Origin: Haladaptatus salinisoli
Lineage (GTDB): Archaea; Halobacteriota; Halobacteria; Halobacteriales; Haladaptataceae
NCBI RefSeq assembly: GCF_020614375.1
Contig: NZ_CP085333.1
Span: 62,001-126,000 of the forward strand
Direction: 5' to 3'
DNA length: 64,000 nt
A program made the position numbers and the translations under genes. Shown in pieces: positions 25,842 through 35,183 of the stretch. The notes beneath the pieces are model-generated. The model was not told the DNA's origin, made no database searches, and saw only the letters and a list, made by a program, of their open reading frames with translations. How positions within the stretch are numbered: position 1 is the stretch's first letter; the number at the start of each line of letters is the position of its first letter.

Positions 25842-26648
25842 ATGTCTTCAACCGCTGCTGTGCTCGACCAAGAATTCAAGGAAATAATTCAGTCAGTGCT
25901 TGAGGAGACAGAATCGCTCCTTCTCATTAATCCAGCGCCGAAGGTATTCAGAGAATTTGTACTCACAGTATCGGAAGTTGACGACCACCTCCCCGATATC
26001 CAGGTGTTGGCATCTCCCGATGTATTGAAAACAGTTACAGACGATTTCATCGTTGCAAGTCAGATCTCGGATTTAATTGAACAAGAAACGCTTGCGCTTC
26101 GTGCAACAACTGAGATCTCTCGAAATTCGCTGCTCGTCAGTGATGATCAAGTGGTGGCATTTTTGGCGATAGATGGAAAATTATCTGGGCTTAGTTCAGA
26201 AGATGATGAATTTGTTGACAATGTCCGATCGACGTTCAATGACGAGTGGGAGACGAGCAATGACTTTAACCTGCGAACACCACCGCTTTCGCGGGTGAAG
26301 AAAACACTGAGAGAAGAATTTGGGGATGAAGTAGAGGATGACTTTATGACGGTGCTCGACTCAGTTGAGTCAGTTCCCGGCGAGGAAAATGAACTGGATG
26401 AAGTAACGATCGCGTTGCTTGTTGGAGCAAAAAATAACGAATTACTCTACGATATTAGCAAATGGGGTGAGGATACAGGAGTTGCGAGTAAAGCTACATT
26501 CTCACGAACCAAAACACGACTTGAAGACCGTAATGTAATAGAGACGGAGAAGGTACCCATTGAGATTGGTCGCCCTCGACTTCGATTGCTCTTAGTGGAA
26601 GATAATTTGCAAAATTCAGAGGATCTTATTGAACAGGTAGATGCATAA
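25842..26648 (+). CDS. TbsP family transcriptional regulator (DUF5821)
   Basis: 268 aa from the ATG at 25842 (MSSTAAVLDQEFKEII); an upstream start eight codons earlier does not match the family. An N-terminal ~180-residue sensor-like domain (SPDVLKTVTDDFIVASQISDLI ... ALRATTEISRNSLLVSDDQVV) is followed by a winged helix with ELLYDISKWGEDTGVASKAT, FSRTKTRLEDRNVIETEKVP and IGRPRLRLLL, which is strongly conserved in TbsP. In Haloferax TbsP acts with TrmB on gluconeogenic gene expression; this may be a paralogue with its own targets. Monocistronic. Confidence 0.82.
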   Translation: MSSTAAVLDQEFKEIIQSVLEETESLLLINPAPKVFREFVLTVSEVDDHLPDIQVLASPDVLKTVTDDFIVASQISDLIEQETLALRATTEISRNSLLVSDDQVVAFLAIDGKLSGLSSEDDEFVDNVRSTFNDEWETSNDFNLRTPPLSRVKKTLREEFGDEVEDDFMTVLDSVESVPGEENELDEVTIALLVGAKNNELLYDISKWGEDTGVASKATFSRTKTRLEDRNVIETEKVPIEIGRPRLRLLLVEDNLQNSEDLIEQVDA

Positions 26649-26765
26649 TTTTGTGAATTATAAGACAGTGGTAATAGAGCTAGTTGCGTAGAGATTGAGA
26701 AACTGAAAGGAGCTTTTCAAGCCAAACCATTAATGTGCCGAATCTCGAAGTTGCCTATAGAAAGA

Positions 26766-26993
26766 ATGTCTCCCAAGGATTCTAAATATACGCCATTAAC
26801 TTCATTAGAAAAAGAGGCACTCAATCATCTTTACTCAAACTTTGGTTCGGATGAATCGTTTACATACAACCAGGCCTATCGTTGTCTACAAAAGCACGAG
26901 ATGGAGCAACTCCTTGCTGAAGATCTTCTTGAAGCCCTATTGCTCCGTGGATACCTTTATAAAGTAAACGGTAATTTACGCATCACAAGTTAA
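26766..26993 (+). CDS. Small helical protein, possibly winged-helix
   Basis: 75 aa from the ATG at 26766 (MSPKDSKYTPLTSLEKEAL); a start at 26733 is also possible. Mostly helical: EKEALNHLYSNFG, YNQAYRCLQKHEMEQLLAEDLLEALLLRGYLYKVNGNLRIT, the end resembling the wing of a small HTH. No named family. It lies downstream of the TbsP-type gene in the same direction. Confidence 0.55.
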   Translation: MSPKDSKYTPLTSLEKEALNHLYSNFGSDESFTYNQAYRCLQKHEMEQLLAEDLLEALLLRGYLYKVNGNLRITS

Positions 26994-27116
26994 CACCGCA
27001 AATTTCCCGAATGAGTCGCTCTCTTTGCGTACTCATTACACCAGACTATTTAGGGTCTTTCTTAGCACTACTCGATTGAGGAAAAATATTCATTTTACTG
27101 TTAATTCACTTACAGA

Positions 27117-27374
27117 TTATTCATTCAAGTCATGTTGTATAACAATGTAATCTCTAATTGCACGTGTCTTATTAGCAGAAAGTTGAAGGTCCCCTTGGCT
27201 ATTAGTTTCAAGACTAGAACCTTCAGCGTCAAATTCGTCGTCAGGTATTATGACTAAATTCAAAAGATCACCTGTTTTTCTGTTCAGAGTAATATCAGAC
27301 AATTCTCCTATCGCTGTCCCGTCAGAAGTCATTACTAACTTTCCTATGATGTTCCCTGCGAATACATCCGTCAT
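27117..27374 (-). CDS. PRC-barrel domain protein
   Basis: 85 aa from the ATG at 27374. GNIIGKLVMTSDGTAIGELSDI ... TGDLLNLVIIP ... IRDYIVIQ is a PRC barrel, the small beta-barrel found in ribosome-maturation and archaeal division-associated proteins. TATA-like ATAAATATA at 27401-27409 is ~30 nt upstream of this start, supporting it over the start four codons earlier. Archaeal single-domain PRC proteins (CdpB type) take part in cell division; this one could, but the link is by fold only. Confidence 0.78.
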   Translation of the reverse strand: MTDVFAGNIIGKLVMTSDGTAIGELSDITLNRKTGDLLNLVIIPDDEFDAEGSSLETNSQGDLQLSANKTRAIRDYIVIQHDLNE

Positions 27375-27975
27375 TTCCGAATGCATTGGATTTGTATGGT
27401 ATAAATATATGGTATTTACGTTTCGATAAATATCTTCACGGCGTTCAGAATAGAATTATGGTCTTCTAACAGTTTTGGTCCGGGATTAGTTAAGATACAG
27501 TAAACACGCTTACCATAGGTCAGTAATCTTTGTGGAAATGAATTGCTCCACGCCATTCACAGAAGATCTTTCCATCTTTTTGGCTAGCGCTAAAACGAGG
27601 GGGCTGACTTGGAACAGCAATGACTTCCGCCCCCTTGTTTGTCGGGAAGAGACGCACGTTCCTTTCTCTCCATTAGCTCCCGACATATCGATTTAGAAGT
27701 GTGGTGTTTTAATAGTTACGCCTTCATAATAAAGTGGACGATATAGATTAGTTTCGTATTAATGTTGGACGTTGAAATGGATACACATGATATTGGCGGT
27801 CTTTTTGAGTCTATGGCTGGGGTTCAATGAGGGGATAATAAAAGGCAGAAATAGAAACGGGAAGCAGAGTATAGTGTAATGGAAACAAGAAGATAGACAG
27901 CGCTAACAGAAGAATCTGTAAGAGTTTGTTTTTGAACCCTTCAACGAGAATTTTGTGCCACGAATAAGGTCCCCG
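27375..27975. other. Long intergenic region with inverted repeats
   Basis: 601 bp without a convincing gene. GGGGGC (27599-27604) pairs with GCCCCC (27629-27634), and GTCGGGA (near 27641) with TCCCGAC (near 27676), giving two successive potential hairpins. They could be an RNA structure or traces of an insertion; I cannot decide. Confidence 0.45.
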
Positions 27976-28128
27976 TCAAAGTATAAGTGAAATAATAGCC
28001 AAAATGAGAAAGACGATGATTAGTAAGCGGGCAATCTCCATTGACATCCCTGCTACTCCTCGTGCTCCAAAAATACCTGCAAGGACTGCGAGAACAAAAA
28101 ATCCGATAGCAAGTTCCAAGATTGCCAT
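27976..28128 (-). CDS. DUF1328 (YtjA family) small membrane protein
   Basis: 50 aa, two membrane segments: LELAIGFFVLAVLAGIFGARGVAGM then IARLLIIVFLILAIISLIL. The FGARGVAGMSM loop is diagnostic of DUF1328. Function unknown; widespread in bacteria and haloarchaea, often stress-linked. Confidence 0.85.
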   Translation of the reverse strand: MAILELAIGFFVLAVLAGIFGARGVAGMSMEIARLLIIVFLILAIISLIL

Positions 28129-28350
28129 GGTCACCACCACCGCCGTGAACACAGTACTTGATCATGTTGTACGAGTGCTGTCTGATTGAGCGTCGAAGCC
28201 ATTTCCGTTTTACAACTTGATATTCATGAACTTTATTATTATTTCGTTAAATCGTACTCCATAACAGAACGACTACGGAAAAAGGCTAGCGTAATCGTCA
28301 CTGTTAAAAGAATCCGGAAGGTTGAAAATTAATCATCGTGGCTTGGGGTG

Positions 28351-28374
28351 ACACCACATTTCCAGTGAAATCAC
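28351..28374 (+). promoter_or_regulatory. ORB-like origin-recognition site A
   Basis: ACACCACATTTCCAGTGAAA and flank, immediately downstream of the orc1/cdc6 stop. Same core and ACACCAC arm as the sites at 29600 and 34.9-35.6 kb. Confidence 0.7.
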
Positions 28375-28397
28375 TAGGGGAGACCTTTGATACCGTT

Positions 28398-29597
28398 TTA
28401 AACCTCAGAGACAAGAACCTTTTTGACTACTTCTGGATCTTCAAGGAGTTGGTGTTCAGTATAGCTTCCTTCAGCGCTTCCACCGCTTTGCCGAGTCTGT
28501 TCAATGACGTCGAGAAACGCCTGTTCCCGGAGCAGGTCGCGAACACGTCGAGTCGAAAGCGGATCGCTATCCATCTGCCGACAGACTTGCTCGTATACTC
28601 CATAGACTCGGCTAGTTCGGAAGGCACTCACATCGGGGTTGTCAAGGGAGAGAATGGCGAGCGCATGTAATGCATATTTTGAGTGTGGCGTTGCTCCGCG
28701 GATGAGCTCGCGGAAGCGGTCATTTTCGGCCCGTTCGCGGGCTTTTTTTACATATTCTTCACGAACCGTCTCAGCGTGCTCCGCCTGTGCAAGTTCGCCC
28801 GCATATCGGAGGATATCGATTGCTTTTCGTGCATCTCCGTGTTCCTGTGCTGCCTGTGCGGCTGCAAGGGGAATCGTCCCAGGTTCAAGAACGCCTTCTT
28901 TAAAAGCGTCACTCCGTGCCTCCATAATGGATCGAAGTTGGTTGGCATCATACGGTGGAAACACAAATTCTCGTTCACAGAGGCTTGATTTGACACGCTC
29001 ATCCATCCTATCCTTATATTTTATTTTGTTGCTGATACCAATGACACCAAGCTTACATCGTTCGAGTTTTCCTGCCTCACCTGCGCGAGAAAGTTGCATT
29101 AGAATATCATCGTTCTCCAGCTTGTCAATTTCATCAAGAATAATGATGACGACATCGTAAAGTTTGTCGAGGATTCGCCACTGGCGTTTATAGTATGTAG
29201 AAGTAGAAATGCCCTTATCAGGGATAGAAATGTCTGTCTCTAATGAATTTGTGGCAGAGGCAATAGTTTGAACTGCTTGCGTTTCTGTACTATCCTGCGC
29301 GCAGTCTACGTAGGCTACACCGACGGTAACACCCTCTTCGTTCGCTTCATCGACGAGTCGGCGTGAGACGTGTTTGGCACAGAGCGATTTGCCTGTTCCT
29401 GTCTTTCCATAAAGGAGGACGTTACTTGGCGATTGATTGAAGAGCGCGGGATTAAGAGCATTTGCGAGTGCCGAAATTTCATCGTCTCGACCGACGATGC
29501 GCCCGTGATCTGGAAGATGATTGATCTCAAGAAGCTCCTTTTTTGCGAATATGGGGTCTTCTCGAGAAAAGAGTTCGTCTGAATTAGTATCGCTCAT
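28398..29597 (-). CDS. Orc1/Cdc6 family replication initiator
   Basis: 399 aa from the ATG at 29597 (an in-frame start three codons upstream would overlap the ORB). AAA+ ATPase: Walker A GKTGTGKS at 64-71, Walker B IIILDEID with D155-E156, sensor region LGVIGISNKIKYKDRMDERV, initiator-specific helix, then a winged helix (ALAILSLDNP ... TSRVYGVYEQVCRQMDSDPLSTRRVRDLL). It binds ORB DNA and loads MCM. ORB-like sites lie 3 nt upstream of the start and 24 nt past the stop, suggesting autoregulation or a local origin. The main ORB cluster is 5.3 kb away, past three unrelated genes. Confidence 0.92.
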   Translation of the reverse strand: MSDTNSDELFSREDPIFAKKELLEINHLPDHGRIVGRDDEISALANALNPALFNQSPSNVLLYGKTGTGKSLCAKHVSRRLVDEANEEGVTVGVAYVDCAQDSTETQAVQTIASATNSLETDISIPDKGISTSTYYKRQWRILDKLYDVVIIILDEIDKLENDDILMQLSRAGEAGKLERCKLGVIGISNKIKYKDRMDERVKSSLCEREFVFPPYDANQLRSIMEARSDAFKEGVLEPGTIPLAAAQAAQEHGDARKAIDILRYAGELAQAEHAETVREEYVKKARERAENDRFRELIRGATPHSKYALHALAILSLDNPDVSAFRTSRVYGVYEQVCRQMDSDPLSTRRVRDLLREQAFLDVIEQTRQSGGSAEGSYTEHQLLEDPEVVKKVLVSEV

Positions 29598-29599
29598 GG

Positions 29600-29620
29600 A
29601 CACCACGTTTCCAGTGAAAT
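29600..29620 (+). promoter_or_regulatory. ORB-like origin-recognition site B
   Basis: ACACCACGTTTCCAGTGAAA followed by T, 3 nt before the orc1/cdc6 start codon, so within or next to the promoter. Initiator binding here would block its own transcription. Confidence 0.75.
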
Positions 29621-29674
29621 CTCTTTACTGTTGCGGAGGATAGGAAGTAAGAAGAGCGAAGCTAAAATAGGGTA

Positions 29675-31309
29675 TTATTCTGGTTGTGGACCGTCATCTG
29701 GAATCTTCGTCGGTTTCATCGGCTCCTGAACGCGGAATATCATCGCCCCCTCATTCTCATAGATGATCTTGTAACGTTCGGAGTTTACGAGCTGTTCACG
29801 CATCCACGGTTTCTGGTACTCGTCAATGCCACGCACCGTGTAGTGGCCCTTTGGGACGTAGATATAGTCGGGGTTGACATCGTTCGAGATCATCTTTTCG
29901 GTTAAACAGGTTTTCTCTGGACAGCGAGACATCCGTTTATATAGGCTAAGATGCTTGTTATACGGCTTGTGCCCTTCCCATTCGACACCCCACGGTCCGA
30001 CAAGGATCGCCCGATCCGTCATGAGCGGGAACCACTCGGCGGCGTCGCCAAGGACAACAAAGTCAGCGTCTGAAGCGGTGTTCTCTTTTACCCAGTCCAT
30101 CGCAGCCTTATCATTGTAGTCTATAAATGCTGGTTGGCTAGTGCTGTGATGATGAGAGTTGAGACCGCTTGCAGCGAACGAAACACCGACACTTGAAACA
30201 AGTATCCCAAGGATAATAACGCCGATTAGCGGTGCAGAACGAGAGTAGTTCGACCGCGACCAAGCACGGATGCGCGGAACGAAGACCTCGAAGACTAACA
30301 CCGAAGCCATCATTGCCCCGGCTGGGAACTGGAAGCGAACTTTGCCGAGCATAAATGCAGCAGACACCAACCAGAGTGGGAGGAACACCCGTCGCTTGGC
30401 GAGTAAGTACACAGCGCCTGCAAATGACCCGAGGTAGAATATACTAGGGATGTCGAAGGCCAATGGGTAGACAAACTGGTCGAGGAGTCGACTAACGCCA
30501 CCACCGATGCCCGAGTGCGTTCCAGAAGCGGCAGCGAAGATGTCAATTCCGTGTGTGGCGATGATCTGTAACCACCACGGCGACGCAAGAAGGATACCGC
30601 CAACAGCAACAATGGCCCCGTGAACAAGGCCCTGGGGTGTCGGTTTAAAACAAATAAACATGACTAGGTAAGTTATCCCGAAGAAAACCGTGTATACTGG
30701 ATGAGTAAGGATGGTAAGTCCAAATAACACCATCGAGGGGATGATCCACTTCCGCTCAGAAGTTTTAAACAGTTTTAGTCCGGTATACGCGCCGGTCAAT
30801 GTAAAAAGGAAGGCCGGAGCACGAACGATACCACCTGCTGAAAGGTGCCACTGGAGGACAGGCGGTGTCACGGCAAGAAGGAGGGTGGCGAAGCCCGCTC
30901 GCGGTGTCGACTGTAGTACCTCACGCGCGAGGAAGTAGAACGGCACGAGATACAGCACCGTGACGAATCCTGGTAAGAGTCGGCTGAGTGTAATCGGACC
31001 GACACCAGTTGTCTCCATTATTATCGCCGAGACATAGTACATCAGTGGCGGATAGCCGAAGGGGACGCCGTCGTTGGTGTACAACGGAATGCGCTCTGGT
31101 AAACCATAACTGTGAGCACTAATCTCCTGTGCTATCTGGAGGTAGAGACCAGCCCCGTAAGCGGGATATGGGTGTGTCATGAGATACGCAAAGTACACTA
31201 GCAATCCGGCTCCCAATGCTATTGCTAGCCACGCACGTTCGTTACGGGCGAGTTCGATCAGTTTCGATGAAACGTCTATATTATGTTGATTTTTGATACG
31301 ATGTATCAT
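29675..31309 (-). CDS. GT-C fold membrane glycosyltransferase (GT39/ArnT-like)
   Basis: 544 aa with about ten membrane segments and a ~120-residue soluble C-terminal domain. After the first span comes YPAYGAGLYLQIAQEISAH and GVPFGYPPLMYYVSAI, the acidic/aromatic outside loop region where lipid-linked sugar donors act in GT39/ArnT/STT3 enzymes. The canonical DE pair is not obvious, so donor and acceptor remain unknown. The C-terminal part (YNDKAAMDWVKENTASDADFVVLGD) is a luminal-type domain seen in haloarchaeal relatives. Located beside orc1/cdc6, apart from other glycan genes. Confidence 0.75.
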   Translation of the reverse strand: MIHRIKNQHNIDVSSKLIELARNERAWLAIALGAGLLVYFAYLMTHPYPAYGAGLYLQIAQEISAHSYGLPERIPLYTNDGVPFGYPPLMYYVSAIIMETTGVGPITLSRLLPGFVTVLYLVPFYFLAREVLQSTPRAGFATLLLAVTPPVLQWHLSAGGIVRAPAFLFTLTGAYTGLKLFKTSERKWIIPSMVLFGLTILTHPVYTVFFGITYLVMFICFKPTPQGLVHGAIVAVGGILLASPWWLQIIATHGIDIFAAASGTHSGIGGGVSRLLDQFVYPLAFDIPSIFYLGSFAGAVYLLAKRRVFLPLWLVSAAFMLGKVRFQFPAGAMMASVLVFEVFVPRIRAWSRSNYSRSAPLIGVIILGILVSSVGVSFAASGLNSHHHSTSQPAFIDYNDKAAMDWVKENTASDADFVVLGDAAEWFPLMTDRAILVGPWGVEWEGHKPYNKHLSLYKRMSRCPEKTCLTEKMISNDVNPDYIYVPKGHYTVRGIDEYQKPWMREQLVNSERYKIIYENEGAMIFRVQEPMKPTKIPDDGPQPE

Positions 31310-32096
31310 TTAACTTCACCCCATCTTTGGTGTCCGATTGTGAGTTTGTCCACACATGGTTATCGGCTGAGTGTTATCTGTAACCGTCCATAGGAAGACA
31401 ACGGTCAGATAAACTGCGTAACGCGTTAATTTTCGTACAGACATGCCTAACCAAAACGCCTGCAATGCGAGCACCTTGGTAATCCCTGTCCAACCGGATA
31501 GGAAGCACATGAGGGCATTCATATCTCTGCACGAGGCGAGATTCGTTATTCGTAACCAGATACGTCCAACTATACGTTCTTTCTGGCCGATGTTCTTACT
31601 GTTCTTATTGATGGCTCTACAAGAAAACTTCGATTTGAGCTTGAAAACTGCGTTACCCTCACAATCAATCCAACCACTAAACACGGAAAGTGAGACAAAG
31701 GAAAGCCAGTAAAGCGTCCATGGGGACATCTTCACTTTCTTGTAATCCTGATCAATTCTTTGTTATTTCGATGCTAATCCGTTCAAGTACGGTTTGAACG
31801 ATGCGTGAACGATAGAACAAAAGTTCGTATTCCCAAAGCAAATGCGATTCTTTATGTTTTCGCTTGTGCTTCTAGAGGGGTATCGTACCGAAATTACGTC
31901 TGTATGGAATCAGCACTGAGAATAGCCGTTTACAAGGGAGAGAGATGGTTGAACGCGGGGAGAACAGTTAGGTGCTATATAATAAAAAGGGTTCCCAATC
32001 ACTTCAGAGATAGTAACTCACGGATTATTTCATGTGGAACTTACAATGGCGCATACTAAATCCCTAAAGTCCACCTACAATTGACAAACACGTTTA
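31310..32096. other. 787-bp region without a supported gene
   Basis: Open frames exist on both strands (for example 31316-31735 minus) but have unnatural composition, Trp/Cys-rich and non-acidic. A third frame on the minus strand around 31500-31700 shows protein-like stretches broken by stops, so an old pseudogene is possible. Not identified. Confidence 0.45.
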
Positions 32097-33926
32097 ATGG
32101 AAATGTTATCTAAGGAAAATTCGGATCACTCAACCATAGCTAATGAGGGCTCAAAAACAGGGCGAAGAGAGCTACTTGTAGCCATCGGAATGACGCTGGG
32201 TAGTGGTTGCATCGAAGAGGCACAATCACTGGTGAGCCGCGATCGACCAGAACAGATATCAATTTCTATAAAGACGCTTCCGGCGGATGCAGATCCATGG
32301 GCAATTCGTATCGCTCGATTTCTCACTGAGCAACTCAACGCAGTTGGTATCGCGGCACAAGTGGAACCGATGGATCGAGTTGAATTACGTCGCGATATTC
32401 TCCTAAATCAGTCGTTCGACTGCTACATTGCCTGCCACCCCGGCTTTCGAGATCCAGATATATTGCGAACGCTCCTTCATTCCCGCTTCGGCACGGAAGC
32501 AGGGTGGCAGAATCCGTTTGGATATGCGAACCTCAGAGTAGATAAACTGTTGGCGGCACAACAGCGCCAAAGTGGGCAGCAACGGATGGAGACACTCCGG
32601 GAACTACAACTTGCAATCGCTCGCGACCAACCATTTACGGTCATTGCCTTTCCCGACGAAATTCGTGCTATTCGGACGAATCGTTTTGCTGGATGGTCAA
32701 ATCAGGAGAGTGTCCACACGTTGCTAGGCTATCTTTCAGTACGATCGCGAGGAAGTAGCGACCAACGGCTCCGAATGACATTGCAAGACTCTCGCCCGAC
32801 GGAGAACCTCAATCCGTTGTCGGTAGAATACAGATACAATGGAACGATTCTTGATTTACTATACGATCCAGTTGGACGGTGGATAAACGGGCGTGTTCGC
32901 CCATGGCTCGCCAAGTCATGGGACTGGCAGTCATCAACAGACAACCTTGTTGCAGAGATAAATCTCCGAGATGGGCTGTGGTGGCACGACAATACGGCTC
33001 TCACAGCAAACGACGTCGCGTTCACATACGAATTTCTCAAAGATACAACACTAGGAACGCAAGAGAGCCCAGTTCCATCACCCCGATTTAGAGAAGGATC
33101 GTCGATCATTAAGTCGGTAAAGCCAATAGACAAATATTCTCTTCGTGTCAATTTCGGCACGAATAATCGGGCAGTAGGACGGCAAGCGCTTACAATACCA
33201 GTTCTACCAAAGCACATCTGGAGGTCAAAGCATAAACAGGCCAAAATCGCGGGGTTACAGACGGACTCGGCTGCTACTAAAGCGCTTATCTGGAACAACA
33301 TGCAGCCCGTCGGTAGCGGTCCGTTTCAATTTCATAATGTAGAACATAGACAGTCGCTGACCCTTAAGCGGTTTGACCGTCACTTCCTCGCTCATACCAG
33401 TAAGGATTATGATCTAACATCGGAATCTGAGTACATCGAACGATATGCAGGTGGAGTCAAATTCAAGCAATTACAGTTTCTCATCGTTCCATCGGCGGCT
33501 GCAGCGACGAAGCTTATTCTTAACGGTGAAGCTGACGGAACAGCAACTAGCGTGACGGCATCTGAAGTGCGTAATATCGGGCATGCAGAAGATGTCGAGT
33601 TATTCATTGATGAATCATTGTCAATGTACCACCTTGGTTTCAACACTCGAAAGGCACCATTCAGCAACGTTAGATTCCGTCGATCGGTGGCTCAATTACT
33701 CGATAAGGCCTTTCTCGTCCAAAACGTATTTGGAGGCTACGCTGAACCAGGAACTAGCCCGTTGGCGCGTCATGACTCGCTTGCACCAGAGCTCCGCTGG
33801 ACTGGGACTGACTCTGAGCTTCCATTCCCGGGCGAAAATGGGAATCTCAACGTAGCAAAGGCGAAGGCGGCGTTCAAGGATGCCGGATATCGGTACACGA
33901 AAAATGGAAAGTTGCTTAGGCGGTGA
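32097..33926 (+). CDS. Family-5 solute-binding lipoprotein with apparently permuted domain order
   Basis: 609 aa. TGRRELLVAIGMTLGSGC is a Tat-lipoprotein signal with lipobox Cys38. Residues ~55-235 look like the C-terminal half of an oligopeptide/dipeptide-binding protein (IRIARFLTEQLNAVGIAAQV, DIRRDILL-type helix, DPDILRTLLHSRFG, ANLRVDKLLAAQ, LRELQLAIARDQPFTVIAFP). Residues ~245-600 look like the normal N-terminal half (ENLNPLSVEYRYNGTILDLLYD, LAKSWDW, GLWWHDNTALTANDVAFTYEFL, GSGPFQF, AFKDAGYRYTKNGKL at the very end). In ordinary family members that last motif leads into the segment found here at the N-terminus. No permease or ATPase genes are adjacent. Likely an extracytoplasmic peptide or sugar receptor. 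Confidence 0.85.
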   Translation: MEMLSKENSDHSTIANEGSKTGRRELLVAIGMTLGSGCIEEAQSLVSRDRPEQISISIKTLPADADPWAIRIARFLTEQLNAVGIAAQVEPMDRVELRRDILLNQSFDCYIACHPGFRDPDILRTLLHSRFGTEAGWQNPFGYANLRVDKLLAAQQRQSGQQRMETLRELQLAIARDQPFTVIAFPDEIRAIRTNRFAGWSNQESVHTLLGYLSVRSRGSSDQRLRMTLQDSRPTENLNPLSVEYRYNGTILDLLYDPVGRWINGRVRPWLAKSWDWQSSTDNLVAEINLRDGLWWHDNTALTANDVAFTYEFLKDTTLGTQESPVPSPRFREGSSIIKSVKPIDKYSLRVNFGTNNRAVGRQALTIPVLPKHIWRSKHKQAKIAGLQTDSAATKALIWNNMQPVGSGPFQFHNVEHRQSLTLKRFDRHFLAHTSKDYDLTSESEYIERYAGGVKFKQLQFLIVPSAAAATKLILNGEADGTATSVTASEVRNIGHAEDVELFIDESLSMYHLGFNTRKAPFSNVRFRRSVAQLLDKAFLVQNVFGGYAEPGTSPLARHDSLAPELRWTGTDSELPFPGENGNLNVAKAKAAFKDAGYRYTKNGKLLRR

Positions 33927-33970
33927 AAACAGCTATGACAAAGATAGACAGAAACTGATCGAGTGAGAGA

Positions 33971-34033
33971 ATGTCTGAAGAGATGAACACGCAAAAAGGA
34001 GATGGAAGAAAACATACGGAGGACACGCCATGA
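33971..34033 (+). CDS. Possible 20-codon leader peptide upstream of PAP2
   Basis: MSEEMNTQKGDGRKHTEDTP ending in TGA that overlaps the PAP2 ATG (ATGA at 34030). A GGAGG at 34018-34022 could serve the downstream start. Very short, so possibly chance; the exact overlap is why it is listed. Confidence 0.25.
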   Translation: MSEEMNTQKGDGRKHTEDTP

Positions 34034-34866
34034 GTTTGGCGAAAATTATCGGATATATATTTGTTGGTGAGGCGATAATGTTGGGGGTAGCGACGATAGT
34101 GTTTGTCGGATCTTCAGGTCTCAATCGCATTCGCAACACGTTCTGTGAGAAACTTCAAGCAATAGTTCCCCACTTAGGGCTATTGATTATTATCCTCGTA
34201 GTGAACAAAGTTGCCCGTGAATATGGCCCTGATCTCTCGTGGATCATCGGTTGGAATATTACAGGTTTAATTTATACCATCGAGGGAGACTTCGTTGGGC
34301 AAATCCAATTGATCGCGACGCCGAGCTTGACAACGTATTTCTCATTCATATACATTTATGGATACATATTCATACTTGTGTTCCCCTTCATCGTCTATTT
34401 CTCACATCCAGAAGTATATCCATTGAAAGAGACAGCAATCGCCTATGCAGTAAATTATGGGATAGGACTCATCTGTTATATCCTCTTTATCTCATACGGA
34501 CCCCGGAATATGATCCCAGACATAGTCGATCCCCTTCTTTACTCTACGTACCCACAGTCCCAAATACTCACAGGTGAAGTGAACGCGAATACAAACGTAT
34601 TTCCGTCTTTGCATACTTCGTTGTCAGTCAGCGTTGCCCTGCTCGCATACAAGACTCGCGAAATGTACTTGGCATGGACGCTAGTGGCAATTCCCACAGC
34701 TGCAAGTATCGTTATTGCCACGATGTACCTTGGAATTCATTGGGGTACAGATGTGTTTGCAGGCATTCTACTTGGAGTCGTAAGTGTGTTTGTGGCAGAA
34801 CGCGTTGTATTTGGGGAGTCACGTACACTAAGACAAAAAATAAAAAAGTACAGTAGTTATTTATAG
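34030..34866 (+). CDS. PAP2-family membrane phosphatase
   Basis: 278 aa, six or so membrane spans. Active-site motifs VFPSLHTSLSV and YLGIHWGTDVFAGILLG correspond to the second and third PAP2 signature segments; the first (KX6RP) is not clear. It may dephosphorylate a lipid pyrophosphate, for example recycling a dolichyl carrier used in glycosylation, or act as an inositol-phosphate transferase-like enzyme. Start at 34030 preceded by GGAGG. Its 3' end borders the putative origin. Confidence 0.82.
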   Translation: MSLAKIIGYIFVGEAIMLGVATIVFVGSSGLNRIRNTFCEKLQAIVPHLGLLIIILVVNKVAREYGPDLSWIIGWNITGLIYTIEGDFVGQIQLIATPSLTTYFSFIYIYGYIFILVFPFIVYFSHPEVYPLKETAIAYAVNYGIGLICYILFISYGPRNMIPDIVDPLLYSTYPQSQILTGEVNANTNVFPSLHTSLSVSVALLAYKTREMYLAWTLVAIPTAASIVIATMYLGIHWGTDVFAGILLGVVSVFVAERVVFGESRTLRQKIKKYSSYL

Positions 34867-34910
34867 CGGAGAAGGGACTGGGCATGCTAGCAACTAGCAT
34901 TGAGAGACAC

Positions 34911-34934
34911 ACACCACGTTTCCAGTGAAACGAG
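34911..34934 (+). promoter_or_regulatory. ORB-like site C
   Basis: ACACCACGTTTCCAGTGAAA followed by CGAG; forward orientation. Confidence 0.75.
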
Positions 34935-35017
34935 TGAGAGAGGGAAGAAGGGTAGAGATGAAACGAAGGTTAATGCCGTTCATTCAAGCGAATTGATCTC
35001 GTGAACACCAAGCAACA

Positions 35018-35039
35018 ATTTCACTGGAAACGACGTGTG
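35018..35039 (-). promoter_or_regulatory. ORB-like site D
   Basis: ATTTCACTGGAAACGACGTG then TG; reverse orientation, facing site C across ~85 bp. Confidence 0.75.
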
Positions 35040-35161
35040 CAAAGGTAGGTTGACTACTCCACCAATCAGGGTGGGCTGTTGACCACTTCATGTACTAAAG
35101 GAAAGAAAGACTAGTGAAATTAGGAAAGCCAATTGAAGCCATTAAAGAGCCTTAGAATGGT

Positions 35162-35183
35162 GTTTTCACTGGAAATGCGGTGT
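35162..35183 (-). promoter_or_regulatory. ORB-like site E
   Basis: TTTTCACTGGAAATGCGGTG then TC; reverse orientation. Confidence 0.72.

Noticed and set aside
31316..31735. 139-aa frame on the minus strand
   Set aside because: Trp/Cys-rich and not acidic, no recognisable motif, no promoter at the right distance.
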